Positions 16,062 to 26,086 of a DNA stretch of 64,000 bases are shown one piece after another. Source of the stretch: Rubrivivax sp. (GTDB lineage: Bacteria > Pseudomonadota > Gammaproteobacteria > Burkholderiales > Burkholderiaceae_C). Below the pieces are notes generated by a model. The model did no database searches. It was not told where the DNA came from and saw only the letters and a program-made list of their open reading frames with translations. The stretch covers positions 62,001 to 126,000 of the forward strand of contig JAIXRN010000101.1 in the NCBI GenBank assembly GCA_027485165.1, read 5' to 3'. Position numbers and translations under genes: made by a program. Within the stretch, counting starts at the first letter, position 1, and each line of letters begins with the position of its first letter.

Positions 16062-16781
16062 CTAGCGGCGCTTGAACACCAAATCCCACACGCCGTGGCC
16101 CAGCTTCAGGCCGCGGTTTTCGAACTTCGTCAGCGGCCGGTAGGCCGGGCGCGGTGCGTAGCCGCTGGCGGTGTTGGCCAACGCGGGTTCGGCCTGCAGC
16201 ACATCCAGCATCTGTTCGGCATAGGGCTGCCAGTCGGTGGCGCAGTGCAGGTAGCCGCCAGGCGCCAGGCGCGACACCAGCAGCTGCACGAAAGCAGGCT
16301 GCACCAGCCGACGCTTGTTGTGCCGCTTCTTGTGCCAGGGGTCGGGGAAGAAGATGTGCACGCCGTCCAGACCGGCCGGCGCCACCATCTGCTGCAGCAC
16401 TTCCACTGCGTCGTGCTGCACGATGCGCAGATTGGTGAGCCCGGTTTCGCCGATGCGCTTGAGCAGCGCGCCCACACCGGGCACATGCACTTCCACGCCA
16501 ATGAAGTCGGTGCCGGGCAGCGCCGCAGCGATCTGCGCCGTGGCGTCGCCCATGCCGAAGCCGATTTCCAGCACGCGCGGCGCGCTGCGGCCGAAGGTGG
16601 CTGGCCAGTCGATCGTGGTGCCGGGCTGGAAGGGCAGCATGAACTGCGGGCCTAGCTCGTCCAGTGCGCGTTGCTGGCCTGTGCCCATGCGGCCGGCACG
16701 CAGTACGAAGCTGCGCAGCGGGCGGTGCAGGGCTGGCGCGGGGCTGGCCGCGCCTGCTTCGGGGGTGGGGTCGTCTGCCAT
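16062..16781 (-). CDS. trmB: tRNA (guanine-N7)-methyltransferase
   Basis: A 239-residue SAM-dependent enzyme that makes m7G46 in tRNA. Motifs: [13 protein letters not shown] near the start, SAM motif [20 protein letters not shown], and the TrmB hallmark [15 protein letters not shown], then [15 protein letters not shown] at the C-terminus. The length is typical. It is transcribed toward uppP and diverges from the DUF6351-like gene. A TACACT box ends 9 bases before the ATG with no Shine-Dalgarno. Confidence 0.96.
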   Translation of the reverse strand: MADDPTPEAGAASPAPALHRPLRSFVLRAGRMGTGQQRALDELGPQFMLPFQPGTTIDWPATFGRSAPRVLEIGFGMGDATAQIAAALPGTDFIGVEVHVPGVGALLKRIGETGLTNLRIVQHDAVEVLQQMVAPAGLDGVHIFFPDPWHKKRHNKRRLVQPAFVQLLVSRLAPGGYLHCATDWQPYAEQMLDVLQAEPALANTASGYAPRPAYRPLTKFENRGLKLGHGVWDLVFKRR

Positions 16782-16790
16782 GGGGCGCGC

Positions 16791-16796
16791 AGTGTA
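16791..16796 (-). promoter_or_regulatory. -10-like box TACACT before trmB
   Basis: Minus-strand TACACT ends 9 bases before ATG 16781. The intervening bases are only G and C with no Shine-Dalgarno. Candidate near-leaderless promoter. Confidence 0.35.
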
Positions 16797-16915
16797 GTGT
16801 CGCCGCGGGGACAGGCCGATGCGGGTTCGGCCGTATGGGCGGGGGGGCCGCGCTGCCTAGCATGGACCGCAGGCTGCACAGACAGCCCAGCCACTTCACC
16901 CGACGGAGACAAGAC

Positions 16916-19324
16916 ATGCAGACCCCACAACGCCCCCTGGCGTGGGCGCTTGGCGCCATCACGCTGGCCAGCCTGGCCGCCCTGTCCGGTTGCGAAAGCA
17001 CCGACGACCGTGAACCGCTGCAACTGCGCACCCTGAACAACCGCGCCGACCTGGTGAGCGGTGGCGACGCCCTGGTGGAAGTGGTGCTGCCCCCCGGCGC
17101 CGACGCGCGCGGCCTGCGTGTGGCCGTGGGCGGCAACGACCAGAGCAGTGCCTTCCGTACCCTGGCCGACGGCCGCGTGGTGGGCCTCGTGACCGGGCTG
17201 GCCACGGGCGCCAACACCGTGCAGGCCGAAACCGACAGCGCCAAGCCCGGCGTGCTGGTGGTGACGAACGCGCCGCGCCATGGCCCGGTGATCAGCGGCC
17301 CGCTCAGCCAGCCTTTTTTCTGCGCCACACCCACGCAGCAGGTGGTGAACGGCAACACCCCGGCCACCAACGCCAGCGGGCTGGCCGGCGCGCCTGACGC
17401 CAACTGCAACATCGCGTCTGAGGTGAAGCTGTATTACCGCAGCACCACGGCCGGCTGCAGCCTGGCGCTGCCCGACCCCACCGCTGCAATGGCGGCCACC
17501 GCCACCACCGTGCCGACCGCGCCCACGCCGCCGGCCAACGCCTGCTTCAAGGCCTACACCCTGGGCAGTACGCCGGCCGACCTGGCCACCGTCACCACCG
17601 ACGCAGGCGTACGCGTGCCCTACATCGTGCGGCTGGAGCGCGGCACCAGCAGCCGCGGCATCTACGACCTGGCCGTGCTGCACAACCCCGCGCAGGCGGT
17701 CAGCGCGCTGGCCCCACCGGCTGCCTGGAACGGCAAGTTGCTCATCAACTTCGGGGCCAGCACCGGCCAGCCACGGCGCCAGGCGCGCCCGGCCACGGCC
17801 TGGAGCGGGTCTGACGCGCAGCTCTCGCGCGGCTACATGGTGCTGTCGCACAGCATGCTCGATTCAGCACGCAATTCGAACCGCGTGCTGATGAGCGAGA
17901 CCGTCATGATGATGAAGGAACACATCAGCGACACGCTGGGTCCGATCCGCTTCACCATCGGCTCGGGCTGCTCGGGCGGGTCGATCAACAGCAACATGGC
18001 CGGCAGTATTCAGCCCGGCCTGCTGGACGGCATCACCACCACCTGCACCTACCCCGACAGCGAAAGCACAGCCATCGAGGTGGGCGACTGCGTGGGCCTG
18101 GTCGAGGCCTACCAGAAGCCCGAATGGCTGGCCCTGATGGCCGGCCAGACGCAGGCCCAGATCAATGCGCGCAAGGCCGCCATCAATGGCCATCCCGACC
18201 AGAGCGCCTGCCACGCCTGGTACAACGCCTTTGGCACCAACGCGCGTGCCGGCGTGTTCTTCCCGCGCCTGGTGGCCAACAACGTGACGGGTGCCATCTT
18301 CCAGCAGCCCGCGGCCACCAACAACTGCGAGATGCCCAACAGCGCCGTCTACGACCCGGCCAACGCCACGGCCACGGCCAGCCTGCCGCGCTGCAACGCC
18401 TGGAGCTGGGGCGAGAGCATCTGGGGCCGCGTGCCGGGCTCGCCCGCCGCGCGCGACACGCGCGACAACGTGGGCGTGCAGTACGGTCTGAAGGCGCTGC
18501 GCGACGGCGCCATCAGCGCCGAAGAGTTCGTCACGCTGAACACCATCGTCGGCGGCACCGACCGCGACGCCACGCCCCGCGCCGCGCGCAGCACGGCCGA
18601 CACCGCGGCATTGGAGATTGCCTACCGCGCCGGTATCGTGGCCAGCGGGCGGCAGCTGGCGAAGATGGCCATCATCGACATGCGCGGCTGGGACGATTCC
18701 AACATCACCGTGCCACCGGGCAACACGCCGGGCACCATCCCCATCCACCACGTCTGGTTCAGCTTCGGCCTGCGCGACCGCATCACCACCGACGCGGGCG
18801 ACGCCAACAACCAGGCCCTGTGGCGCTTTGCCCGCACCGGCCTGACGCCCCCGGGAACCATGGCCACCGACGCCTTCCTGGCCATGGACCAGTGGCTGAC
18901 TGCCGTGAAGGCCGACACCACCGGCCGAGCGCTGGAAGCCAAGGTGCGCGCCGCCCGGCCTGCCAGCACGGCCGACTTCTGCCTGCTGCCCACCGACGCC
19001 ACACAGACCGTGAAGGTGACGAACGCTGCCACCTGCGACGCCGACCCCTTCCTGCGCCCCAGCCTCAGCCCGCGCCAGGTGGCCGGCGGCCCGCGTGCCG
19101 AGAACGTGCTGAAGTGCCAGCTCAAGCCGCTGGTGCGCACCGACTACGCAGCGGGTACCTTCACCGATGCGCAGTGGACGCGCCTGCAGGCCGTGTTCAC
19201 CGACGGTGTGTGCGACTGGGCGCGCCCTGGCGTGGGCCAGCAGGCGGCTGTCAGCCCGCTGAGCTTTGCAGCCGGGCCTGGCGGGCAGCCGCTGCCGGCA
19301 GCGCCGGTGTCGACCACGCCCTGA
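16916..19324 (+). CDS. Large lipoprotein resembling DUF6351 family, possible hydrolase
   Basis: An 802-residue protein with a lipoprotein signal peptide: hydrophobic ALGAITLASLAAL followed by LSGC with C26 as the lipid-anchor cysteine. The body has many cysteines, typical of periplasmic or outer-membrane-facing proteins. It contains IGSGCSGGSINSN, a GxSxG-like nucleophile elbow with S353, and HHVWFSFGLRDR late in the protein, consistent with an alpha/beta-hydrolase fold. I recall this as the DUF6351 type; the substrate is unknown. ATG 16916 has GGAGA 6 bases upstream. A -10-like TAGCAT lies about 55 bases upstream. The TCG serine codon and intact frame argue it is functional. Confidence 0.75.
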   Translation: MQTPQRPLAWALGAITLASLAALSGCESTDDREPLQLRTLNNRADLVSGGDALVEVVLPPGADARGLRVAVGGNDQSSAFRTLADGRVVGLVTGLATGANTVQAETDSAKPGVLVVTNAPRHGPVISGPLSQPFFCATPTQQVVNGNTPATNASGLAGAPDANCNIASEVKLYYRSTTAGCSLALPDPTAAMAATATTVPTAPTPPANACFKAYTLGSTPADLATVTTDAGVRVPYIVRLERGTSSRGIYDLAVLHNPAQAVSALAPPAAWNGKLLINFGASTGQPRRQARPATAWSGSDAQLSRGYMVLSHSMLDSARNSNRVLMSETVMMMKEHISDTLGPIRFTIGSGCSGGSINSNMAGSIQPGLLDGITTTCTYPDSESTAIEVGDCVGLVEAYQKPEWLALMAGQTQAQINARKAAINGHPDQSACHAWYNAFGTNARAGVFFPRLVANNVTGAIFQQPAATNNCEMPNSAVYDPANATATASLPRCNAWSWGESIWGRVPGSPAARDTRDNVGVQYGLKALRDGAISAEEFVTLNTIVGGTDRDATPRAARSTADTAALEIAYRAGIVASGRQLAKMAIIDMRGWDDSNITVPPGNTPGTIPIHHVWFSFGLRDRITTDAGDANNQALWRFARTGLTPPGTMATDAFLAMDQWLTAVKADTTGRALEAKVRAARPASTADFCLLPTDATQTVKVTNAATCDADPFLRPSLSPRQVAGGPRAENVLKCQLKPLVRTDYAAGTFTDAQWTRLQAVFTDGVCDWARPGVGQQAAVSPLSFAAGPGGQPLPAAPVSTTP

Positions 19325-19388
19325 TCGCTAGACTGCCGGCTTCCTCATCACGCGGCCCGGCAACGGGCCCGCCCCGGGAGCCAGCCCC

Positions 19389-19922
19389 TTGCGCAACAGT
19401 TTTCATCAGCGCCATCCAGCCATCCCGCCGCGCCGGGCGGCCCTGAGCACGGGCCTGCGTGGCGCGGCGTACGTCGCCGTCTTGGGGCTGGGCCCGCTGC
19501 TGACGGGCTGCGCCCTGATGCCCGGTGCCGAGCGCGTGCGCGTCAGTGTGGCCAGCGTCGACAGCCTGCCCGGGCAAGGCCTGGAACTGCGCTTCCTGTT
19601 GCGGCTGCGCGTGCAAAACCCGGGCGAAACCGCCGTCGACTAAGACGGCGTGTTTGTGGAACTCGACCTGCAGGGCCGCAGCTTCGCCACAGGCGTAACC
19701 GACGTGAAGGGCAGCGTGCCCCGCTTTTCCGAGCAGCTGGTGGACGTGCCGCTGACGGTGTCGGCCCTGGGCGCCTTGCGTCAGATCCTGGGGCTGGCCG
19801 CGGCTGGCCCCTGGCCCGACAAGCTGAACTACGAACTGCGCGGCCGCATTGGCGGGCCAGCCTTCAGCGGCCTGCGTTTCCAGAGCCGGGGCGAACTGAG
19901 TCTGGGCGCAGCGCAGCGGTGA
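19389..19922 (+). pseudogene. LEA14-like (LEA type 2) lipoprotein gene interrupted by an in-frame TAA
   Basis: A TTG-started frame encodes a lipoprotein signal peptide (GLGPLLTGC) and the start of an LEA type 2/WHy domain (LRFLLRLRVQNPGETAVD). It stops at TAA 19641-19643. The very next codons in the same frame continue the domain (DGVFVELDLQGRSFATGVTD) to a TGA at 19922. Family members have an aromatic residue here (NP...DYDG or DFDG), so TAA most simply derives from a tyrosine codon by one base change. The downstream half has no start signal of its own. The total, 178 codons, is normal for the family. It is either a recent pseudogene or a sequence error. A TAGACT box lies at 19329-19334. Confidence 0.85.
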
Positions 19923-20032
19923 TGGGCGGCGGGGCTGCCGGGCAGCACGACCGCCCGTTCACCCAGCTGCCGGCTTCAGGCCCCGGGCAGGCGCCGGAAT
20001 GTGCGTGCTTGGCGTAACATCCGCGGCCTGCT

Positions 20033-20106
20033 GCGGGTGTAGTTCAATGGTAGAACGGCAGCTTCCCAAGCTTCATACGAGGGTTCGATTCCCTTCACCC
20101 GCTCCA
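20033..20106 (+). tRNA. tRNA-Gly (anticodon CCC)
   Basis: A 74-base cloverleaf including encoded CCA. Acceptor GCGGGTG pairs with CACCCGC; D stem GTTC/GAAC; anticodon loop TTCCCAA with anticodon CCC; T arm GAGGG-TTCGATT-CCCTT. It is close to Escherichia coli glyU. One oddity: the anticodon stem pairs GCAGC with GCTTC, leaving a C-U mismatch at position 28-42. A TAACAT -10-like box sits 12 bases upstream (20015-20020). It reads glycine GGG codons. Confidence 0.96.
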
Positions 20107-20128
20107 AATTTTCCCACCGGGCCTGGCC

Positions 20129-21031
20129 GTGACCGCACCCCTGCAAGTCGCCTGCACTGGCTTTGACGCTTCTGCCCTGCTGGCACGCAACCCTCACGGC
20201 CAATTTGTGGTGCAGGTCTGCGACGACCTGGAGGCACTGGCGGCAGCCGATGTTGACGCTGCGGTGATCGCGGTCGCCGACCTGGCCGGCCTGCTGGCCT
20301 GGCCCGGCCTGCCGGCCCTGGCCCTGCAGACCGCCGTGCTGGTGCTGGCCGAAGACGCGGCGCTGGCGCCTAGCCTGCAACTGCTGCAGGCCGGTGTGCA
20401 GGACGTGCTGCCCCGCGCCGAAGCCGACCCCGCCCGCCTGGGCCGCGCGCTGCGCCAGGCCATTGAACGCAAGCGCCTGGAAGCCGCCACGCGGCGCGCC
20501 TACGCCACCGACCTGTCCACCGGCCTGCCGCACCACCCGCAGCTGCTGGAACACATGACCCACCTGCTGGCGCTGCGCGAACGCGAACCCGCGCCCATGG
20601 CCCTGATCGCCCTGCGCATCACCGGCCTGGCCGCCACCGAAGCCAGCCTGGGCGTGGAATCGGCCAACGTGTTGCGCCGCAAGGCGGCGGTGCGCCTGCG
20701 TTCGGCGCTGCGCGCCAGCGACGTGGTGGCCTCGATCGGCAGCGACGCCTTTGCCGTGTTGCTGGCCTGGATCGATTCACCGCAGGACGGTGAACGTGTG
20801 GCCGCCAAGCTGGCGCACGCACTGGCCCGGCCCTTCAACGTGGCGGGCCGCGAACAAGGCCTGGCCGTCAGCGTGGGCCTGGCGTCCTACCCCGAACACG
20901 GCAAGGACGCCGACAGCCTGCTGCGCCGCGCCCAAGCCCAGGCGCTGCAGCGCGCCAGCGTGGGCGGCGGGCTCAGCGCGTCGGCTGCCGACCGCGGCCC
21001 GCAGGCCGCTGCCAACGACGACGACGCCTGA
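20129..21031 (+). CDS. Degenerate GGDEF-domain protein with N-terminal receiver-like region
   Basis: A 300-residue cytoplasmic protein. Residues about 5-115 are A/L-rich with alternating strands and helices like a pseudo-receiver, but I do not see a phosphoacceptor pattern. Residues about 125-275 align with GGDEF diguanylate cyclase domains (TDLSTGLPHHPQLL for the usual D-LTGLPNR; AVSVGLASYPEHGKDADSLLRRA). The signature itself reads GSDAF (204-208) instead of GGDEF, losing the glutamate, so cyclase activity is doubtful. It may bind GTP or c-di-GMP or act as a scaffold. It starts with GTG 20129, 22 bases after tRNA-Gly, with no clear Shine-Dalgarno. It converges on gabD with one base between stops. 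Confidence 0.75.
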   Translation: MTAPLQVACTGFDASALLARNPHGQFVVQVCDDLEALAAADVDAAVIAVADLAGLLAWPGLPALALQTAVLVLAEDAALAPSLQLLQAGVQDVLPRAEADPARLGRALRQAIERKRLEAATRRAYATDLSTGLPHHPQLLEHMTHLLALREREPAPMALIALRITGLAATEASLGVESANVLRRKAAVRLRSALRASDVVASIGSDAFAVLLAWIDSPQDGERVAAKLAHALARPFNVAGREQGLAVSVGLASYPEHGKDADSLLRRAQAQALQRASVGGGLSASAADRGPQAAANDDDA

Positions 21032-21032
21032 A

Positions 21033-22526
21033 TCACTTCAGGATGTCGCCCAGGCACAGGTACTTGATCTCGACATAGTCGTCGATGCCCTGGTGCGCGC
21101 CTTCGCGCCCCAGCCCGCTTTGCTTGACACCGCCGAAGGGCACCTCGGCCGTGCTGATGAGCCCGGTGTTGATGCCCACCATGCCGTATTCCAGCGCTTC
21201 GCCCACGCGGAAGATGCGGCCGATGTCGCGGCTGTAGAAGTAGCTGGCCAGGCCGAATTCGGTGGCGTTGGCCGCGGTGATGACTTCGGCTTCGGTGTCA
21301 AACCGGAACACCGGGGCCACCGGGCCGAAGGTTTCTTCCTTGGCGCACAGCATGTCGCTGCTGACGTTGGCCAGCACGGTGGGGGTGTAGAAGTGGCCAC
21401 CCAACTTGTGCACGGGGTCACCCCCGGTCACCAGGGTGGCGCCTTTGGCCAGCGCGTCGGCCACGTGCGCTTCCACCTTGGCCAGGGCCTGCGCGTCGAT
21501 CAGCGGGCCCTGCTGCACGCCGGGCTCGAAGCCGTTGCCCACCTTGATGGCCTTGGCCTTTTCGGCGAGCTTGGCCACGAAGGCGTCGTAGATGCCGGCC
21601 TGCGCGTACAGCCGGTTGGCGCACACGCAGGTCTGGCCGGCATTGCGGTACTTGCTGGCCAGGGCGCCTTCGACGGCGCTGTCCAGGTCGGCGTCGTCGA
21701 AGACGATGAAGGGCGCGTTGCCGCCCAGCTCCAGGCTCAGCTTCTTGATGGTGGGCGCGCATTGCCGCGCCAGGATGCGGCCGACTTCGGTGCTGCCGGT
21801 GAACGACAGGTGGCGTACCCGATCTGAACTGCACAGCACGTCGCCGATGGCAATGCTGTTGTCCGCATCCGCACACAGCACGTTCAGCACGCCCGCAGGC
21901 ATGCCGGCGCGCTGCGCCAGTTCGGCCAGGGCCAGGGCCGACAGCGGCGTCTGCTCGGCCGGCTTGATGACCACCGGGCAGCCCGCGGCCAGCGCTGGCG
22001 CCACCTTGCGCGTGATCATCGCGATCGGAAAGTTCCAGGGCGTGATGGCCGCGCACACGCCGATGGGCTGCTTGATGACCAGGTAGCGCTTGTTGTTATC
22101 GGTGGTGGGGATGGTCTCGCCGTAGATGCGCTTGGCTTCTTCGGCGAACCATTCGATGAAGCTGGCGCCGTAGACAACTTCGCCGCGCGCTTCGGCCAGC
22201 GGCTTGCCCTGTTCGGCCGTCAGGATGCGGGCTAGGTCGTCGGCATGCGCCACGATCAGCTGGAACCACTTCATCAGGATGGCCGCGCGTTCCTTCGCCG
22301 TGCGCGCGCGCCACAGCGGCCAGGCCTTGTCGGCCGCCGACAACGCCGCCGCGCAGTCCACCGGGCCCAGGTTGGCCACTTGGGCCAGCACCTGGCCGGT
22401 GGCGGGGTCGGTGACGGCAAAGCGGCCTTCGCCGCGGGCGGCGGTCCATTCACCGCCGATCAGGCCTTCGGTCTTCAGCAGGCTCGCGTCGTGCAGGGCC
22501 GACAAGGGGTTGGGGCTGTCTGGCAT
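21033..22526 (-). CDS. gabD: NAD(P)-dependent succinate-semialdehyde dehydrogenase
   Basis: A 497-residue aldehyde dehydrogenase oxidising succinate semialdehyde to succinate, the last step of the GABA shunt. The catalytic cysteine lies in NAGQTCVCANR (the first Cys), the general base in LELGGNAPF, and the cofactor region is TPWNFPIAMITRK and FTGSTEVGR. The paired CVC is typical of GabD. ATG 22526 is chosen for its strong Shine-Dalgarno GAGGAG and the N-terminus MPDSPNPLSAL; an open frame 13 codons longer exists. No gabT is adjacent. Substrate specificity within the ALDH family is inferred from overall resemblance. Confidence 0.9.
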   Translation of the reverse strand: MPDSPNPLSALHDASLLKTEGLIGGEWTAARGEGRFAVTDPATGQVLAQVANLGPVDCAAALSAADKAWPLWRARTAKERAAILMKWFQLIVAHADDLARILTAEQGKPLAEARGEVVYGASFIEWFAEEAKRIYGETIPTTDNNKRYLVIKQPIGVCAAITPWNFPIAMITRKVAPALAAGCPVVIKPAEQTPLSALALAELAQRAGMPAGVLNVLCADADNSIAIGDVLCSSDRVRHLSFTGSTEVGRILARQCAPTIKKLSLELGGNAPFIVFDDADLDSAVEGALASKYRNAGQTCVCANRLYAQAGIYDAFVAKLAEKAKAIKVGNGFEPGVQQGPLIDAQALAKVEAHVADALAKGATLVTGGDPVHKLGGHFYTPTVLANVSSDMLCAKEETFGPVAPVFRFDTEAEVITAANATEFGLASYFYSRDIGRIFRVGEALEYGMVGINTGLISTAEVPFGGVKQSGLGREGAHQGIDDYVEIKYLCLGDILK

Positions 22527-22585
22527 GGGGGGTTTCTCCTCGATCGGGCACTGTAGCCTGGCCATGGCCGGGCCGGGGTGGCAGG

Positions 22586-22863
<278 letters not shown>

Positions 22864-22864
<1 letters not shown>

Positions 22865-23304
22865 TGACGTCCCCGAACGCTTTCGTGCTGGACAGTTCCA
22901 TCGCCCTGGGCGCGTTCTTCGAAGACGAACAGGACGCCTATTCGCTGGACGTCTGGCATTCGCTGGCCGAAGCCCAGGCCGTGGTGCCCATGCTCTGGCA
23001 CCTGGAGATGGGCAACATCCTGGCGCGCGCGCTGCGCGCCGGGCGCATCACGCAGGCCGCGCTGGACGACAGCTGGCAGCGGCTGAAGACTGTGGGCCTG
23101 CAGTCGGTGGCCCTGGAAGCCGATGCCCGGCACTGGACGCAACGCGCCGCCGACTGGGCGCTGTCGGCCTACGACGCCTGCTACCTGGACACCGCCCTGC
23201 AGCGCCGCCTGCCCCTGGCCACGAAGGACAGGCACCTGGCCGACGTGGCCCGACGCATCGGTGTGCCGCTGTACCTGGGTGGCCGAGCCCGGGCCGAAGC
23301 CTGA
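22864..23304 (+). CDS. vapC: VapC-type PIN-domain ribonuclease toxin
   Basis: A 146-residue PIN-domain protein. The acidic metal-binding residues are visible: D10 (FVLDSS), E48 (WHLEMGN), D104 ([11 protein letters not shown]) and D122 ([11 protein letters not shown]), so the nuclease centre looks intact. VapC toxins usually cleave initiator tRNA or rRNA loops; the target here is unknown. It is translated by coupling from the Phd-like antitoxin. alaS starts only 53 bases beyond its stop with no terminator between, so the pair may read through into the alanyl-tRNA synthetase gene. Confidence 0.92.
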
Positions 23305-23356
23305 GCCTTGTGAACCCCTTCCGTTCCCACCCGCACCCCGCACCGGACCCCGCCCC

Positions 23357-25999
23357 ATGAACGCATCCGACATCCGCAGCACCTTCCTGAAGTACTTCGA
23401 AAGCCAGGGCCACACCATCGTGGCCAGTTCCCCCGTGGTGCCTGGCGACGACCCCACACTGCTGTTCACCAACGCCGGGATGAACCAGTTCAAGGACGTG
23501 TTCCTGGGCTTCGACAAGCGGCCCTACACGCGCGCCACCACCAGCCAGAAGTGCATCCGCGCCGGCGGCAAGCACAACGACCTGGACAACGTGGGCTACA
23601 CCGCGCGCCACCACACCTTCTTTGAAATGCTGGGCAACTTCAGCTTCGGCGACTATTTCAAGGGTGACGCCATTCGCATGGCGTGGGAACTGCTGACCGT
23701 GCACTTCAAGTTGCCCGCGGACAAGCTCTGGGCCACGGTCTACGCCGAAGACGACGAGGCTTACGACATCTGGCTGAAGGACATCGGCCTGCCCGCCGAG
23801 CGCATCGTGCGCATCGGCGACAACAAGGGCGGGCGCTACATGTCCGACAACTTCTGGATGATGGGCGACACGGGCCCCTGCGGCCCTTGCAGCGAAATCT
23901 TCTACGACCACGGGCCTGAAGTCGCCGGCGGGCCGCCCGGCAGCCCTGAACAGGACGGCGACCGCTACATCGAGGTCTGGAACAACGTCTTCATGCAATA
24001 CAACCGCACCGAAGACGGCGTGATGCACAAGCTGCCCAAGCCCAGCGTGGACACCGGCATGGGCCTGGAACGCTTGGCTGCCGTGCTGCAGCATGTGCAC
24101 AGCAATTACGAGATCGACCTGTTCGTGCGCCTGCTGGCGGCGGCAAAGAACGCGGTGGCGCACGCCGCCGGCGGTGCAGACGTCGATGCGGATTCGCCTT
24201 CGTTGAAGGTGATTGCCGACCACATCCGCGCCTGCAGCTTCACGGTGGCGGACGGCGTGATCCCGGGCAACGAAGGCCGCGGTTACGTGCTGCGCCGCAT
24301 CGCCCGCCGCGCCATCCGCCACGGCTACAAGCTGGGCGCGCGCAAGCCCTTCTTCTATACCCTGGTGATGCCCCTGGTGGCCGAGATGGGCAGCGCCTAC
24401 CCCGAGCTGCAGCGCGACGGCGCGCGCGTGGCCGAGGTGCTGAAGCAGGAAGAAGAACGCTTCTTCCAGACCATCGCCAACGGCATGGACATCCTGGAAG
24501 GCGAGCTGGCCACGATGGCGAAGAACGGCAGCACCGTCTTCAACGGCGACACCGCCTTCAAGCTGCACGACACCTTCGGCTTCCCGCTGGACCTGACGGG
24601 CGACGTCTGCCGCGAACGCGGCGTGACGGTGGACAGCGCGGCCTTCGACGCCGCCATGAACCGCCAGCGTGAACAGGCCCGCGCGTCGGCCAAGTTCAAG
24701 GTCGCGGCCGGCCTGCAGTACGAAGGCGCGGCCACTTCGTTCCACGGCTATGAACACCTGGTGTGCGAGACCAGCCGGGTCACGGCCATCTACCTGGAAG
24801 GTACGGCGGTGCAGGCTGCCAAGGCCGGCGACGACGTCGTCATCGTGCTCGACCACACCCCGTTCTATGCCGAAAGCGGCGGCCAGGTGGGCGACACCGG
24901 CGAACTGCGCAACGCCCAGGCGCGCGTGCTGGTTGAAGACACCATCAAGGTGCAGGCGGCGGTGCACGGCCACCAGGGCCGCGTGGTGGAAGGCACGGTG
25001 AGCGTCGGCGACGTCTTCACCGCGCGCGTCGACGGTGAACGCCGTGCCCAGACCATGCGCAACCACAGCGTCACCCACCTGATGCACAAGGCCCTGCGCG
25101 AAGTGCTGGGCAGCCACGTGCAGCAGAAGGGATCTCTCGTGAACGCCGAACGCACACGCTTCGACTTCGCTCACAACGCGCCGGTGACGGACGCGCAGGT
25201 GGCGCAGATCGAGAAGCTGGTGAACGACGAGATCCTGGCGAACGCCGCCACCACCGCGCGCGTGCTGCCCATCGAAGAAGCGCAGAAGCTGGGCGCGATG
25301 ATGCTGTTTGGCGAAAAGTACGGCGACGAAGTGCGCGTGCTGGACATCGGCACCAGCCGTGAACTCTGTGGCGGCACGCACGTGCAGCGCACAGGGGACA
25401 TCGGCCTGTTCAAGATCGTCGCTGAAGGCGGCGTGGCTGCAGGCATCCGCCGCGTCGAAGCCGTCACCGGCAACCACGCCCTGGCCTACCTGCAGCAGCT
25501 GGAAGGCACGGTCAACGGCCTGGCCGGCAGCCTGAAAGCCACACCGGCCGAGGTACCCGGCCGCGTGGCGGCGGTGCTGGACCAGCTGCGCGCGCTGGAA
25601 AAGGAAGTCACGGCACTGAAGAGCAAGCTGGCTTCGTCGCAGGGCGACGAGCTGTTGGCCCAGGCCGTGGACGTGGGCGGTCTGAAGGTGCTGGCCGCCA
25701 CGCTGCAGGGCGCCGACGCCAAGGCCCTGCGCGAAACCCTGGACAAGCTGAAAGACAAGCTGAAGACAGCGGCCATCGTGCTGGCGGCGGTGGACGGCGG
25801 CAAGGTGCAGCTGGCCGCGGGTGTGACGGCCGACAGCATGGGCAAGATCAAGGCCGGCGACCTGGTGAACTTCGTCGCCCAGCAGGTGGGTGGCAAGGGT
25901 GGCGGCAAGCCCGACCTGGCCATGGCCGGCGGCACCGACGCCAGCGGCCTGCCAGCGGCACTGGCCAGCGTGGTCGCCTGGGTGCGCGCACGCGTCTGA
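23357..25999 (+). CDS. alaS: Alanyl-tRNA synthetase
   Basis: An 880-residue class II synthetase charging tRNA-Ala. The catalytic core shows [33 protein letters not shown] (motif 2 region) and [10 protein letters not shown] (motif 3). The editing domain has the zinc ligands HSVTHLMH and CGGTH. The C-Ala domain follows, with [12 protein letters not shown]. Length is standard. ATG 23357 gives [16 protein letters not shown], the conserved start. It ends before a strong bidirectional terminator. Confidence 0.98.
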   Translation: MNASDIRSTFLKYFESQGHTIVASSPVVPGDDPTLLFTNAGMNQFKDVFLGFDKRPYTRATTSQKCIRAGGKHNDLDNVGYTARHHTFFEMLGNFSFGDYFKGDAIRMAWELLTVHFKLPADKLWATVYAEDDEAYDIWLKDIGLPAERIVRIGDNKGGRYMSDNFWMMGDTGPCGPCSEIFYDHGPEVAGGPPGSPEQDGDRYIEVWNNVFMQYNRTEDGVMHKLPKPSVDTGMGLERLAAVLQHVHSNYEIDLFVRLLAAAKNAVAHAAGGADVDADSPSLKVIADHIRACSFTVADGVIPGNEGRGYVLRRIARRAIRHGYKLGARKPFFYTLVMPLVAEMGSAYPELQRDGARVAEVLKQEEERFFQTIANGMDILEGELATMAKNGSTVFNGDTAFKLHDTFGFPLDLTGDVCRERGVTVDSAAFDAAMNRQREQARASAKFKVAAGLQYEGAATSFHGYEHLVCETSRVTAIYLEGTAVQAAKAGDDVVIVLDHTPFYAESGGQVGDTGELRNAQARVLVEDTIKVQAAVHGHQGRVVEGTVSVGDVFTARVDGERRAQTMRNHSVTHLMHKALREVLGSHVQQKGSLVNAERTRFDFAHNAPVTDAQVAQIEKLVNDEILANAATTARVLPIEEAQKLGAMMLFGEKYGDEVRVLDIGTSRELCGGTHVQRTGDIGLFKIVAEGGVAAGIRRVEAVTGNHALAYLQQLEGTVNGLAGSLKATPAEVPGRVAAVLDQLRALEKEVTALKSKLASSQGDELLAQAVDVGGLKVLAATLQGADAKALRETLDKLKDKLKTAAIVLAAVDGGKVQLAAGVTADSMGKIKAGDLVNFVAQQVGGKGGGKPDLAMAGGTDASGLPAALASVVAWVRARV

Positions 26000-26015
26000 C
26001 GCGCTGCGGGCCGGC

Positions 26016-26045
26016 AAAAAAAGGGGGCCCGTGGGCCCCCTTTTT
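26016..26045. terminator. Bidirectional intrinsic terminator between alaS and TonB receptor gene
   Basis: A7, then GGGGGCCC/GGGCCCCC hairpin (26023-26040), then T5. The A-run and T-run make it usable from both sides. It lies between the convergent alaS (stop 25999) and TonB-receptor gene (stop 26087). Confidence 0.92.
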
Positions 26046-26086
26046 CATGCTCGTCGTGCCTGGCGCGGCTGCGCCGGGGCAGACCG

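Noticed and set aside
19650-19922. Second half of the LEA14-like region as an independent gene
   Set aside because: It has no ribosome binding site or plausible start, begins in mid-domain and is in the same frame as the upstream part, so one interrupted gene is simpler.
23048-26017. Very long open frame on the minus strand opposite alaS (about 990 codons)
   Set aside because: Antisense shadow of a high-GC gene. The translation is rich in H, V, Q, A and R with no domain, and alaS on the plus strand is unmistakable.
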